This document shows positions 1 to 5,649 of a DNA stretch of 32,274 bases, one piece after another (within the stretch, counting starts at the first letter, position 1; the number at the start of each line of letters is the position of its first letter). The position numbers and the translations under genes are program-made. The DNA lies in the NCBI GenBank assembly GCA_015057515.1, contig SVED01000018.1, positions 1 to 32,274 on the forward strand. Reading direction: 5' to 3'. The notes beneath the pieces are model-generated. The model worked only from the letters and a program-made list of their open reading frames with translations, did no database searches and had not been told where the DNA came from. The stretch is from Lachnospiraceae bacterium (GTDB taxonomy: Bacteria > Bacillota > Clostridia > Lachnospirales > Lachnospiraceae).

Positions 1-648
1 AATGTTATTGACCCACTTGATATTGTAGATATCTATGGTGCAGATACTCTTAGAACCTACGTGCTTTTCATGGGTGATTACTCAGCGGCAGCACCTTGGA
101 ATGATAGCTCAACTAAAGGTTGTAAGAGATTCCTCGAGAGAGTTGCTGCACTTACTGATATGATAACTGACGAGCCAATTTCTAAGGACTTAGAAACTAA
201 GCTTCACCAGACTATCAAGAAGGTTACTAACGATATTGAGGAAATGAAGTTTAATACTGCTATAGCAAGTCTTATGGGTCTTATCAATGACATCTATGCT
301 GCAGGTAAGATTGATAAGGATAGCGTTTCTATAGTGATTAGACTTCTTTGTCCATTCGCTCCACATATCTGTGAGGAAATGTGGGAAACTATCGGTGGAG
401 AAGGTTATGCATCACTTGCTCCTTGGCCAGAGTACGATGAGGCTAAGACTGTTAACGACACTATCGAGATTGGTGTTCAGGTTAACGGAAAGCTTCGTTC
501 TACTATTGCTATTCCAAATGGAGCCAACAAGGATGTTGTTCTTGATATAGCTAAGAACGATGATAAGATTAAGTATGCTACAGATGGTAAGACTGTTGTG
601 AAGGAAATCTATGTTCCTAACAAGATAGTAAATATTGTAGTTAAATAA
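1..648 (+). CDS. leuS: Leucyl-tRNA synthetase, C-terminal part (5' end outside window)
   Basis: This is the last 215 codons of a class Ia leucyl-tRNA synthetase, which charges tRNA-Leu in the cytoplasm. Frame 1 is open from the first base. The segment YGADTLRTY followed by LFMGDYSAAAPW is the family's conserved end of the catalytic core, just after the KMSKS loop, which must lie upstream of the window. Next come the anticodon-binding helical domain (FLERVAAL, then PFAPHICEEMW) and the small C-terminal domain (VQVNGKLRSTI) that contacts the tRNA elbow. The GTG at 61 is an internal codon, not a start. Codon choice is biased (AAG for Lys, CCA for Pro), as expected for an abundant protein. A terminator follows directly. 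Identification is secure; only the 5' boundary is unknown. Confidence 0.97.
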   Translation, partial: NVIDPLDIVDIYGADTLRTYVLFMGDYSAAAPWNDSSTKGCKRFLERVAALTDMITDEPISKDLETKLHQTIKKVTNDIEEMKFNTAIASLMGLINDIYAAGKIDKDSVSIVIRLLCPFAPHICEEMWETIGGEGYASLAPWPEYDEAKTVNDTIEIGVQVNGKLRSTIAIPNGANKDVVLDIAKNDDKIKYATDGKTVVKEIYVPNKIVNIVVK

Positions 649-660
649 ATGTATGTGTGT

Positions 661-689
661 CCCACAGGTGTTTTGCCTGTGGGATTTTT
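661..689 (+). terminator. Rho-independent terminator of leuS
   Basis: Perfect 8-bp stem CCCACAGG (661-668) and CCTGTGGG (676-683) with a 7-nt loop, followed by a run of five T at 685-689. It starts 12 bases after the leuS stop. A degraded mirror copy of the same hairpin lies at 1035-1055. Confidence 0.9.
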
Positions 690-844
690 GTGTTTTATAT
701 GAGCTGGGGAGGGAAGGGGGATTTTATATCAACTAGTGTTTTGGGTGGCAGATGGGATTATAGCCTTTTTGCAATTGGTTCTTCGGATATAACAGTTTCT
801 AAGGCTTCAGGGGAAGTGGATGGATAGGGGACGCAACCGGCACA

Positions 845-894
845 AAGGGGACTTCCTTGTCCCCTTGCGCCTAAATTGGCATCCGTGCCAATTT
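845..894. repeat. Pair of perfect hairpins, REP-like
   Basis: Hairpin 1 is AAGGGGAC (845-852) with GTCCCCTT (859-866) and a 6-nt loop. Hairpin 2 is AAATTGGCA (873-881) with TGCCAATTT (886-894) and loop TCCG. The GGGGAC...GTCCCC hairpin resembles REP sequences mobilised in trans by RAYT-type (Y1, IS200-like) transposases in Firmicutes. That link is inference, since no transposase gene is present here. The pair sits at the centre of the larger inverted repeat at 661-1056. Confidence 0.55.
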
Positions 895-1110
895 GTTGCT
901 GGGTATAGAACTGAAGCCAAGAAACTGTAATATCCTACGAAAGATTGCAAAAGGGCTACAACCCATCCTTACCCAAAACACCAAGCACAAAAAATCCCCC
1001 TTCTCACCTACCAGTTCTTACAACTTAGTAGAGTCCACAGGGGAAATACCTGTGGGAGTGGAGGAAATCTTGGAGAAGAGATGGAGTGAGGTAGAAAGAT
1101 TAGGACCTTG

Positions 1111-1168
1111 GAGTAAAAGATGTTCAGGCACCCACAAGGGGCACCACATCTTTTACTCGCCGATGGCG
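1111..1168. repeat. Perfect 13-bp hairpin plus small adjacent hairpin
   Basis: GAGTAAAAGATGT (1111-1123) pairs perfectly with ACATCTTTTACTC (1146-1158) over a 22-nt loop that itself contains GGCACCC and GGGGCACC. It is followed by CGCC-gat-GGCG (1158-1168). There is no T-tract, so it is not a typical terminator. With 661-1056 it makes 661-1168 a nearly continuous series of potential stems without a gene. The rest, up to the promoter at 1233, shows only a partial inverted match, TGCACGTTGG at 1196-1205, to the dyad at 1237-1253. Confidence 0.5.
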
Positions 1169-1232
1169 GGGAAAGAGGGGTAGAAAGTTGTTGAGTGCAC
1201 GTTGGGAACAGTGATGTAGCTATAAAAAATCC

Positions 1233-1262
1233 TTGCCTGCACCAAACGTGCAGTTTTAATCT
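1233..1262 (+). promoter_or_regulatory. Candidate MerR-type promoter of the mini-lipoprotein gene
   Basis: A -35-like TTGCCT (1233-1238), an 18-bp spacer and a weak -10 TAATCT (1257-1262). The spacer is GCACCAAACGTGCAGTTT and carries the dyad CTGCAC-caaac-GTGCAG (1237-1253). The same arrangement, with one purine change in the dyad loop, stands in front of merR at 2181-2210. A long spacer with a central dyad and a poor -10 is typical of MerR-controlled promoters, so this is a likely target of the MerR protein encoded at 2231. Confidence 0.55.
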
Positions 1263-1305
1263 GTATTTAAGAACTACGGATAAAACAATACATAGGAGGT
1301 TTTTT

Positions 1306-1464
1306 ATGAAAAAAACGTTTACTATTTTACTTGGTGCGAGTTTGATTCTTTCTTTGTGTGCTTGTGGTAACAAAGATGGTGGTGATGTATATGATGAAGA
1401 TATGGAAGATGTGAGAAGCGTTTTAGCTGATTTTAATAAGGATATTATTTATTTGAAAGAATAA
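1306..1464 (+). CDS. Very small putative lipoprotein (52 aa)
   Basis: The start is ATG 1306, chosen because a perfect AGGAGG (1294-1299) lies 6 bases upstream. An earlier in-frame ATG at 1195 has no ribosome site. The N-terminus is a classic lipoprotein signal: MKKTF, a hydrophobic stretch TILLGASLILSL, then the lipobox LCAC (residues 17-20), so cleavage before the second Cys would leave a tethered peptide of about 33 residues. The mature part is acidic (DVYDEDMEDVRSVLADF) and stops abruptly, without a folded domain. It is probably the truncated head of a longer lipoprotein, or a genuine micro-lipoprotein. The gene has its own promoter with a MerR-type dyad and its own terminator, which argues that it is expressed as it stands. 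Function unknown. Confidence 0.65.
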   Translation: MKKTFTILLGASLILSLCACGNKDGGDVYDEDMEDVRSVLADFNKDIIYLKE

Positions 1465-1510
1465 AAAAAGGTATTCAGCAATGATACAATAAAATATAAA
1501 GAATTTAACA

Positions 1511-1554
1511 ATAAAGAGGTAGATATTTCTTGTAAACATCTACCTCTTTATTTG
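1511..1554. terminator. Terminator after the mini-lipoprotein gene, possibly bidirectional
   Basis: Perfect 14-bp stem ATAAAGAGGTAGAT (1511-1524) and ATCTACCTCTTTAT (1538-1551) with a 13-nt loop, followed by TTTG. It lies between the convergent lipoprotein gene (plus) and the Rpn fragment (minus, ending at 1571), and A/T runs on both sides would let it serve both. Confidence 0.8.
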
Positions 1555-1570
1555 TAGTACACATTAAAGC

Positions 1571-1873
1571 CTATACTTCAATAAGCCTGTTGGCTACCTC
1601 GGTGGTAATGCCATATATGTCAATTAACTTTTGGACAATGGTTTCGTCATCGCTACCCATACTTCTAAGTGCAACAACTGTTCCACGAATTCCTTCGAGA
1701 CGACCTTCTTCCCTGCCGATGTCCATCATGGTCTTTATATGTAGTTCTTCATCATATTCATATATACTCATATTTTTAACCACCGCCTGATTTTTTCTTT
1801 TTTTTGTCTTTTGCTCATATTGTCCTCCTTTTTTTATGTAGCAGGAGGACTGATACCACATCTCAAAAATCAT
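1571..1873 (-). pseudogene. C-terminal fragment of an Rpn-family recombination-promoting nuclease / PD-(D/E)XK transposase-like protein
   Basis: The recognisable part runs from YEYDEELHIK to the C-terminus: a segment ending DIGREEGRLEGI, then a helical tail (IVQKLIDIYGITTEVANRL). This matches the C-terminal region of Rpn / putative-transposase family proteins, usually about 280-320 aa. The N-terminal PD-(D/E)XK nuclease domain is absent and I found no trace of it upstream. A strong ribosome site (AAAGGAGG, 1821-1828 on the complement) and an ATG at 1818 stand just inside the gene, but out of frame with the tail. One extra A in the A8 run (1798-1805) would join them into an 83-residue protein starting MSKRQKKRKNQ. 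It may be a decayed remnant, a sequence error in the homopolymer, a slippage-controlled gene, or a free-standing version of the intragenic antitoxin (RpnS) known from full-length rpn genes. Confidence 0.6.
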
Positions 1874-2180
1874 AAATCCTCGCTGCTTTAATTAAATGGG
1901 TAATAAAGCATTGAAGTTCTGTGATTCTAAGAAATATAGATAGAGCGGAGAAACCGCCGAAAATAGAATTGAAAATTAATGCTTTAAAATAGAGTAACAT
2001 TTTTATGTATGCATTGCAAGTATTTTATTGATAGAGACCTTGAGATTTATATCGATGTTGAACTTACTACATTGTAGATAAATTTCCTTGCGTAGCTATA
2101 GTATTCTCAAAAATAATTCGCGAAATTTACAAACTCTCTTACAGGAGAATTTCAATTTTATTCTCCAAATAAAAAAGTCT
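1874..2180. other. AT-rich intergenic stretch, no gene seen
   Basis: No open frame with a ribosome site or recognisable product on either strand. The only structure noted is a hairpin GGAGAAT (2144-2150) / ATTCTCC (2160-2166) just upstream of the merR promoter, without a T-run. It may hold remains of the missing 5' part of the Rpn gene, but I could not match any family motif. Confidence 0.5.
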
Positions 2181-2210
2181 TTGACAGCACCAAGCGTGCA
2201 GTTCTAGGCT
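2181..2210 (+). promoter_or_regulatory. Candidate autoregulated merR promoter with spacer dyad
   Basis: Perfect -35 TTGACA (2181-2186), an 18-bp spacer GCACCAAGCGTGCAGTTC and a weak -10 TAGGCT (2205-2210). The dyad GCAC-caagc-GTGC (2187-2199) starts immediately after the -35 box. Of the 18 spacer bases, 16 match the spacer at 1239-1256. A long spacer and dyad just before a merR gene fit MerR autoregulation. Confidence 0.6.
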
Positions 2211-2230
2211 AGAGATAAAGGGAGGAGTAT

Positions 2231-2569
2231 ATGCGCGAGATAAAAACTTTACATGAAGTTTGCGACACTGTTGGTGTAACAAGACGAGCAGTACAAGGCT
2301 ACGAGAAAAGGGGTCTGGTTGCACCGTCGGGTAAAAACAAATATGGATATTTGTTGTATGACAGTGAAGCACAAGAGAGAATTGCTTTGATTAAACGATA
2401 TCAAAGGTTAGGGTTTAAGCTTAAGGATGTAGAATGTTTAATCGATGCGCCGAATTCTGTAGTAAAGGAGGCGTTGATTATACAGGTAATTAAGCTGCAA
2501 GAAGACAGTTATGAGAAGAAGGAGCTTATTAAGTTGGCTGAGCAATGGATTGACTCATTAAGTGATTAG
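2231..2569 (+). CDS. MerR-family transcriptional regulator (112 aa)
   Basis: The N-terminal half is a MerR winged helix-turn-helix: LHEVCDTVGVTRRAVQGYEKRGLVAPSG (about residues 6-33) gives the recognition helix and first wing, then YGYLLYDSEAQERIALIKRYQRLGF and the LKDVECLID linker. The C-terminal part (residues 75-108) is a single helix of about 35 residues that would form the antiparallel dimer coiled coil. There is no Cys cluster or ligand-binding domain, so it is a short MerR whose signal cannot be read from sequence. Start ATG 2231 follows GGGAGGAG (2220-2227). The 3' end is 16 bases from the membrane-protein gene at 2586, so the two are very likely one operon. The promoter dyad suggests autoregulation and control of the lipoprotein gene at 1306. 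Confidence 0.88.
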   Translation: MREIKTLHEVCDTVGVTRRAVQGYEKRGLVAPSGKNKYGYLLYDSEAQERIALIKRYQRLGFKLKDVECLIDAPNSVVKEALIIQVIKLQEDSYEKKELIKLAEQWIDSLSD

Positions 2570-2585
2570 GAAGGAAGGTACATTT

Positions 2586-3137
2586 ATGGATAACTTACAA
2601 AATAATTATGCTGCTAACAACCAAACAGATAATTTAAAGAAGGTATTTATGGTTACGTTGATTTGCTCAATATTGATGATTGTTGCATTTATACTACCAT
2701 TTACTACTGCCACAAAGGATTATAAAGAACGTATAGAAAAATATGAAGATGAGGTAGCAGATGAGGAACTCAATCTTACATACGGAGATTTAAAAAATGT
2801 TAATCTTGCTGAGTATGCCAGAATTTATTTTGTGCACAGGGATGAGTTGAGAGAAGGAGAAGGTATAATGTATCTGGTTATTATATCTCTTATTGCATTG
2901 TTTACTCTTCTTGCATTCGTAAATACTTTGCGAAAGAAACCTGTAGCAACAATAGTCTTCGATATACTTACCTTTGCAGGTGTTAGTTTACTGAGATGGG
3001 ATTTTCTTGATAGGGGCGTGGTTCCTAGCAGTAGTTATGATTGGGGAGTAGGTATTTATATTTACTATATTGCTATGGTAGCTCTCTTTATCAGTTGCAT
3101 TTGGTTAGGAGTTGTAAAAAAGAAAAGTATAGCATAG
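2586..3137 (+). CDS. Four-helix integral membrane protein, unknown function (183 aa)
   Basis: I start it at ATG 2586, which follows AGGAAGG by a normal distance; an in-frame upstream start near 2562 would overlap merR. Predicted transmembrane segments are about residues 17-37 (VFMVTLICSILMIVAFILPF), 92-112, 118-137 and 155-176. Between the first and second is a charged loop of about 50 residues (KDYKERIEKYEDEVADEE), probably outside the cell. No family motif is recognised. It lies directly downstream of a MerR regulator with no room for a promoter and ends at a strong terminator, so it is the obvious structural gene of the merR operon. A role in sensing or relieving membrane stress would be typical of such pairs but is not shown by the sequence. 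Confidence 0.75.
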   Translation: MDNLQNNYAANNQTDNLKKVFMVTLICSILMIVAFILPFTTATKDYKERIEKYEDEVADEELNLTYGDLKNVNLAEYARIYFVHRDELREGEGIMYLVIISLIALFTLLAFVNTLRKKPVATIVFDILTFAGVSLLRWDFLDRGVVPSSSYDWGVGIYIYYIAMVALFISCIWLGVVKKKSIA

Positions 3138-3161
3138 CCTTTACAGCACATCGCAACTTTC

Positions 3162-3193
3162 AAGCGGAGAATGTACAATGTATATTCTCCGCT
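3162..3193. terminator. Bidirectional terminator between convergent genes
   Basis: Perfect 11-bp stem AAGCGGAGAAT (3162-3172) and ATTCTCCGCTT (3183-3193), loop 10 nt. It lies between the membrane-protein gene (plus, ends 3137) and the minus-strand gene ending at 3213. The T-runs are short on both sides. Confidence 0.75.
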
Positions 3194-3212
3194 TTGTAAA
3201 TTTAATGTAAAC

Positions 3213-3626
3213 TTACATGTTCATAAATCCCTTAAGCATATTAAACTTTTTCTTTTCTTCGGGAGATAAACTCTCCTCTATAACTTCTAATAACAATACT
3301 GTTTCTTTTTTTGTAAATGCCATATTTCTTCTGTTTAACTCTTGATTTACCTTCATTATCTCAGGTAGTAATTCCTCCATTGACTTGTCCTTACTTTTTT
3401 GTTTTATTTCCATGATGATTTTAAGCTTTAGAGGGTCTATATCTTTAAGCTTGGGGTTACTGTTAAAGCGCTCGTCAGAAGATAGATTGTTGATGTCTGG
3501 CTGCCTGTTTGAATTGGTATCAGATCGTACTTGAGTTAGGGTGGTTTGCTGACTATATTGTTTGTTCTGTGCTTGCGGTTGCTGATTTCGATTAAAATTA
3601 CTTTGATTGTATGGATTAAACATCAT
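3213..3626 (-). CDS. Uncharacterised Asn/Gln-rich protein (137 aa)
   Basis: The N-terminal 50 residues are low-complexity and Asn/Gln-rich (NPYNQSNFNRNQQPQAQNKQ) and probably disordered. From about residue 58 it becomes a helical segment (KDIDPLKLKIIMEIKQKSKDK, then MEELLPEIMKVNQELNRRNM) ending LSPEEKKKFNMLKGFMNM. There is no signal peptide or membrane segment. The start (ATG 3626, or the next codon 3623) lies five bases after the stop of the upstream gene, so the two are translationally coupled and probably work together. I do not recognise a named domain. Paired small proteins of this style, one with a methionine-rich helix and one with a disordered head, occur in Lachnospiraceae without assigned function; that comparison is from memory. 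Confidence 0.65.
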   Translation of the reverse strand: MMFNPYNQSNFNRNQQPQAQNKQYSQQTTLTQVRSDTNSNRQPDINNLSSDERFNSNPKLKDIDPLKLKIIMEIKQKSKDKSMEELLPEIMKVNQELNRRNMAFTKKETVLLLEVIEESLSPEEKKKFNMLKGFMNM

Positions 3627-3631
3627 AGATA

Positions 3632-4078
3632 TTACTCTCTTTCTTCGTTATTTAGAATAGATAATACACTTTCGAATAAGCTGTCTTTTCCTGAATTGTT
3701 ATTTGAAAAAATGTTGTTTGATGTAGAGTTGGTTGGTGATGAACTGTGGCTATTATCTTGGGCCGCATTCATCATTTCCATCATACTCATCATTTGCTTC
3801 ATTTGTTTTATGGAGGAGACCATATCGCCAGGCAAAAAATCGCACATCTGAATAAAAATATCCTCGGTGGAATTAGGGTGACAGTCGAAACCGCAGGATG
3901 ATATGTAATCCCTGTTGTTAAGGCTTTCTAAGATGCACATAAGTTCTCGGTATTTTATGAAAAGTACCAGTGGTTTTTTGTAGGGGAATTCTACAAAAGG
4001 AACCATTGCCTCAAGAAAAAATAAGGAGTCGTCAGATATTAACTTGTCTAAAGGGTGAATTCTCATGTTTGATTTCAT
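3632..4078 (-). CDS. Uncharacterised Met-rich protein (148 aa)
   Basis: Start ATG 4078 is preceded by AGGAGGAGCC on the minus strand. The first 75 residues are compact and hydrophobic (FFLEAMVPFVEFPYKKPLVLFIKYRELMCILESL), resembling a helical bundle. The middle holds a Met-rich amphipathic helix (IKQMKQMMSMMEMMNAA, about residues 89-105). The rest is a Ser/Asn-rich linker (SSSPTNSTSNNIFSNNN) and a short terminal helix. No membrane segment is strong enough to call. It is the first gene of a two-gene unit with the protein ending at 3213. No family identified; cysteines at about residues 49, 62, 66 and 79 could be functional but form no known motif. Confidence 0.65.
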   Translation of the reverse strand: MKSNMRIHPLDKLISDDSLFFLEAMVPFVEFPYKKPLVLFIKYRELMCILESLNNRDYISSCGFDCHPNSTEDIFIQMCDFLPGDMVSSIKQMKQMMSMMEMMNAAQDNSHSSSPTNSTSNNIFSNNNSGKDSLFESVLSILNNEERE

Positions 4079-4288
4079 ATGGCTCCTCCTATCAATACAT
4101 CTATATGATTTCTTCCTTGGAATTATTTCTTTTTTGAATTAAAGGAGGAAATTTTTGATGAGGGTGAAATAATACAATCTCAGTGTTATTATGGTATATG
4201 CCAGCCAGGGTTAATTCTGACTGGCACAAATTTAATACTCTACATTTAACCGTATAATTTTGGTTATAAGATGCAAAAGTAGAATATA

Positions 4289-4534
4289 TTAGCAACCACA
4301 GTTGTAGCCATTGTGACTATAGCTGTTGCCGTTATTATTAAATAAGAGAATTAGAATGATAATCCAGATGCAGTCGCAACCTGAACCACAACCGTCGCCA
4401 CCGAAGACGCTACCATTGTTACCTCCGCAAAGAAGTAAAAGTATAATAATCCAGATACAAGAGCATCCGCCATTGTTTCCGCCAAAGCCGAAACTGTTGC
4501 CACATCCGCAAGAAGTTGCTGATAAATCGCTCAT
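4289..4534 (-). CDS. Small Cys/Gly-rich protein with two CxCIWIII hydrophobic repeats (81 aa)
   Basis: I choose ATG 4534 (MSDLSATSCGCGNS), which sits 8 bases after a GGAGG, rather than upstream in-frame ATGs without a ribosome site. The protein is built from two similar units: a Gly/Asn/Cys-rich stretch, then CSCIWIIILLLLCGG and again CDCIWIIILILLF, ending in Asn/Gly and CGC. There are nine to ten cysteines, several as CxC. It matches the short Clostridia proteins often auto-named 'chorion class high-cysteine' and resembles YjcZ-like sporulation peptides in having a short hydrophobic core. A spore-coat or membrane-surface role is possible but unproven. The 210 bases downstream (4079-4288) have no convincing gene, only a hairpin around TGCCAG/CTGGCA near 4198-4225. 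Confidence 0.7.
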   Translation of the reverse strand: MSDLSATSCGCGNSFGFGGNNGGCSCIWIIILLLLCGGNNGSVFGGDGCGSGCDCIWIIILILLFNNNGNSYSHNGYNCGC

Positions 4535-4669
4535 TTTTTTTGCCTCCATAAATTCTTTATGCTTTATAGTATTCATATATCAGAAATGTGTTAAAAATTT
4601 TCGGTTTATTTTTTACTTGTATGGGTTAAGTATAAGTGTTAAGATGTTTCATAGAAAAAGGGGTATGTT

Positions 4670-5617
4670 ATGGGTAAGAAGAAGTTTGAAAAACTATTAC
4701 TTAAGAATACACTAGCCATTGCCTTGCCAGCTATGGTTGTTTTTTTGGTGCTTACAATTCTTTTTGCAAAGCACCCTCTTTTTGAACAGGTGAAATGTGT
4801 AACTATTGCAGATACCGTGAATTATGATACCGACATAACCAAGCTATATCTTGATAACACTACCAATGTTGAAATTACTGTTACAGACCTTTATTATTCA
4901 GGCTTTGACTATTTTGTTGACGGTGAGATAGCTGGGGCGTACTATTACACAACTACAACAGATAAAATGTCTATTTTTCTTATTAAGACCACAAAACCTG
5001 AAGAATATATAGATAAGGCAGTAATCAAGGGAAAGATAATAAGAAATGATATATCAGCGGAACATATTATAAACAGGTTTGCTGAGGATAATGATATGGA
5101 TGTAGAGCTGTTAAAAGGGTATTGTTTTGATTACATTATTAGTGAACCGGATTATCCACATGCATACATAGCCATGTTATATGTGTTCTTTCTTACTCCA
5201 ATACTGGTGTGCGTTCTTATATTTGTGTATACATTGGTTATTTGGTATAATCCTTCCCTGCATGCCCAGTGCAAGCAATTGGAAAAATATGGAAACATTC
5301 ATGCTATTATTGAGGAATTGAATTTACAGCTCAAGAATCAATTGCTTTTTAAGAAAAACAATATTTATATAACAAGAGATTACATGGTGGTAAACTATTT
5401 TATAAGAACAGATGTAATTAAGTTAGATTTTATTAAATATTTGTCAAAGAATATAGTTGAGAAAAAAGAGTTTCCACATAGAATTAGTGAAGTATATCGT
5501 CTTACCATGTCTAATCCGGATGTTATTTTTTACGAGGTGGATTTTGTTGAAGAGGAGCTTATTGACGATGTGGTAAGCTACATCAGAGGCGTGAATAAGC
5601 AGGAAAAAAAGGCTTGA
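4670..5617 (+). CDS. Two-helix membrane protein of unknown function (315 aa)
   Basis: Start ATG 4670 follows AAAGGGG. Layout: basic N-terminus (MGKKKFEKLLLKN), transmembrane helix at about 15-34 (LAIALPAMVVFLVLTILFA), an extracytoplasmic domain of about 130 residues with many Thr/Tyr/Asp (YYYTTTTDK), a second helix at about 166-191 (YIAMLYVFFLTPILVCVLIFVYTLVIWY), then a cytoplasmic domain of about 120 residues. The cytoplasmic part (LEKYGNIHAIIEELN, then ITRDYMVVNYF) looks like a small alpha/beta fold of the kind seen in Clostridia membrane proteins of unknown function. The gene stands alone: divergent from the Cys/Gly-rich gene, and its stop codon lies inside the -35 box of the pheST promoter. 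No catalytic motif seen. Confidence 0.75.
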   Translation: MGKKKFEKLLLKNTLAIALPAMVVFLVLTILFAKHPLFEQVKCVTIADTVNYDTDITKLYLDNTTNVEITVTDLYYSGFDYFVDGEIAGAYYYTTTTDKMSIFLIKTTKPEEYIDKAVIKGKIIRNDISAEHIINRFAEDNDMDVELLKGYCFDYIISEPDYPHAYIAMLYVFFLTPILVCVLIFVYTLVIWYNPSLHAQCKQLEKYGNIHAIIEELNLQLKNQLLFKKNNIYITRDYMVVNYFIRTDVIKLDFIKYLSKNIVEKKEFPHRISEVYRLTMSNPDVIFYEVDFVEEELIDDVVSYIRGVNKQEKKA

Positions 5618-5641
5618 CACCAAAAAACAATGTGCTAGAAT
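5614..5641 (+). promoter_or_regulatory. pheST promoter
   Basis: Perfect -35 TTGACA (5614-5619), 16-bp spacer, -10 TAGAAT (5636-5641), directly ahead of the T-box leader. The TGA stop of the upstream gene (5615-5617) is part of the -35 box. Confidence 0.8.
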
Positions 5642-5649
5642 AGTTTAAT

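Larger units (their letters stand above)
661..1056. repeat. Long imperfect inverted repeat (arms about 150 bp)
   Basis: The segments at 661-811 and 911-1056 are imperfect reverse complements. Matching blocks in order are: the terminator hairpin 661-683 with 1035-1055; GAGCTGGGGAGGG... (701-721) with the segment ending CCAGTTC (995-1017); GTTTTGGGTGG (738-748) with CCCAAAACACC (972-982); TAGCCTTTTTGCAAT (761-775) with ATTGCAAAAGGGCTA (943-958 region); and GGCTTCAG (803-811 region) with CTGAAGCC (911-918). Identity is incomplete, with small indels, so the palindrome is old or under structural rather than sequence constraint. The centre (812-910) holds two shorter perfect hairpins. No convincing coding sequence lies inside. 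It could be a decayed non-autonomous mobile element, a folded RNA, or an inverted duplication of the leuS 3' region. Confidence 0.7.

Noticed and set aside
893-1183. Open frame of 96 codons on the plus strand in the palindromic region
   Set aside because: No ribosome site, composition follows the hairpin repeats, no recognisable protein; it is a by-product of repeats.
1008-1373. Open frame of 121 codons on the minus strand
   Set aside because: It overlaps the lipoprotein gene and its promoter on the other strand and has low-complexity Leu/Pro/Ser content without a start site.
4101-4295. Open frame of 64 codons on the minus strand after the Cys/Gly-rich gene
   Set aside because: No ribosome site, no family; it runs through a likely terminator hairpin.
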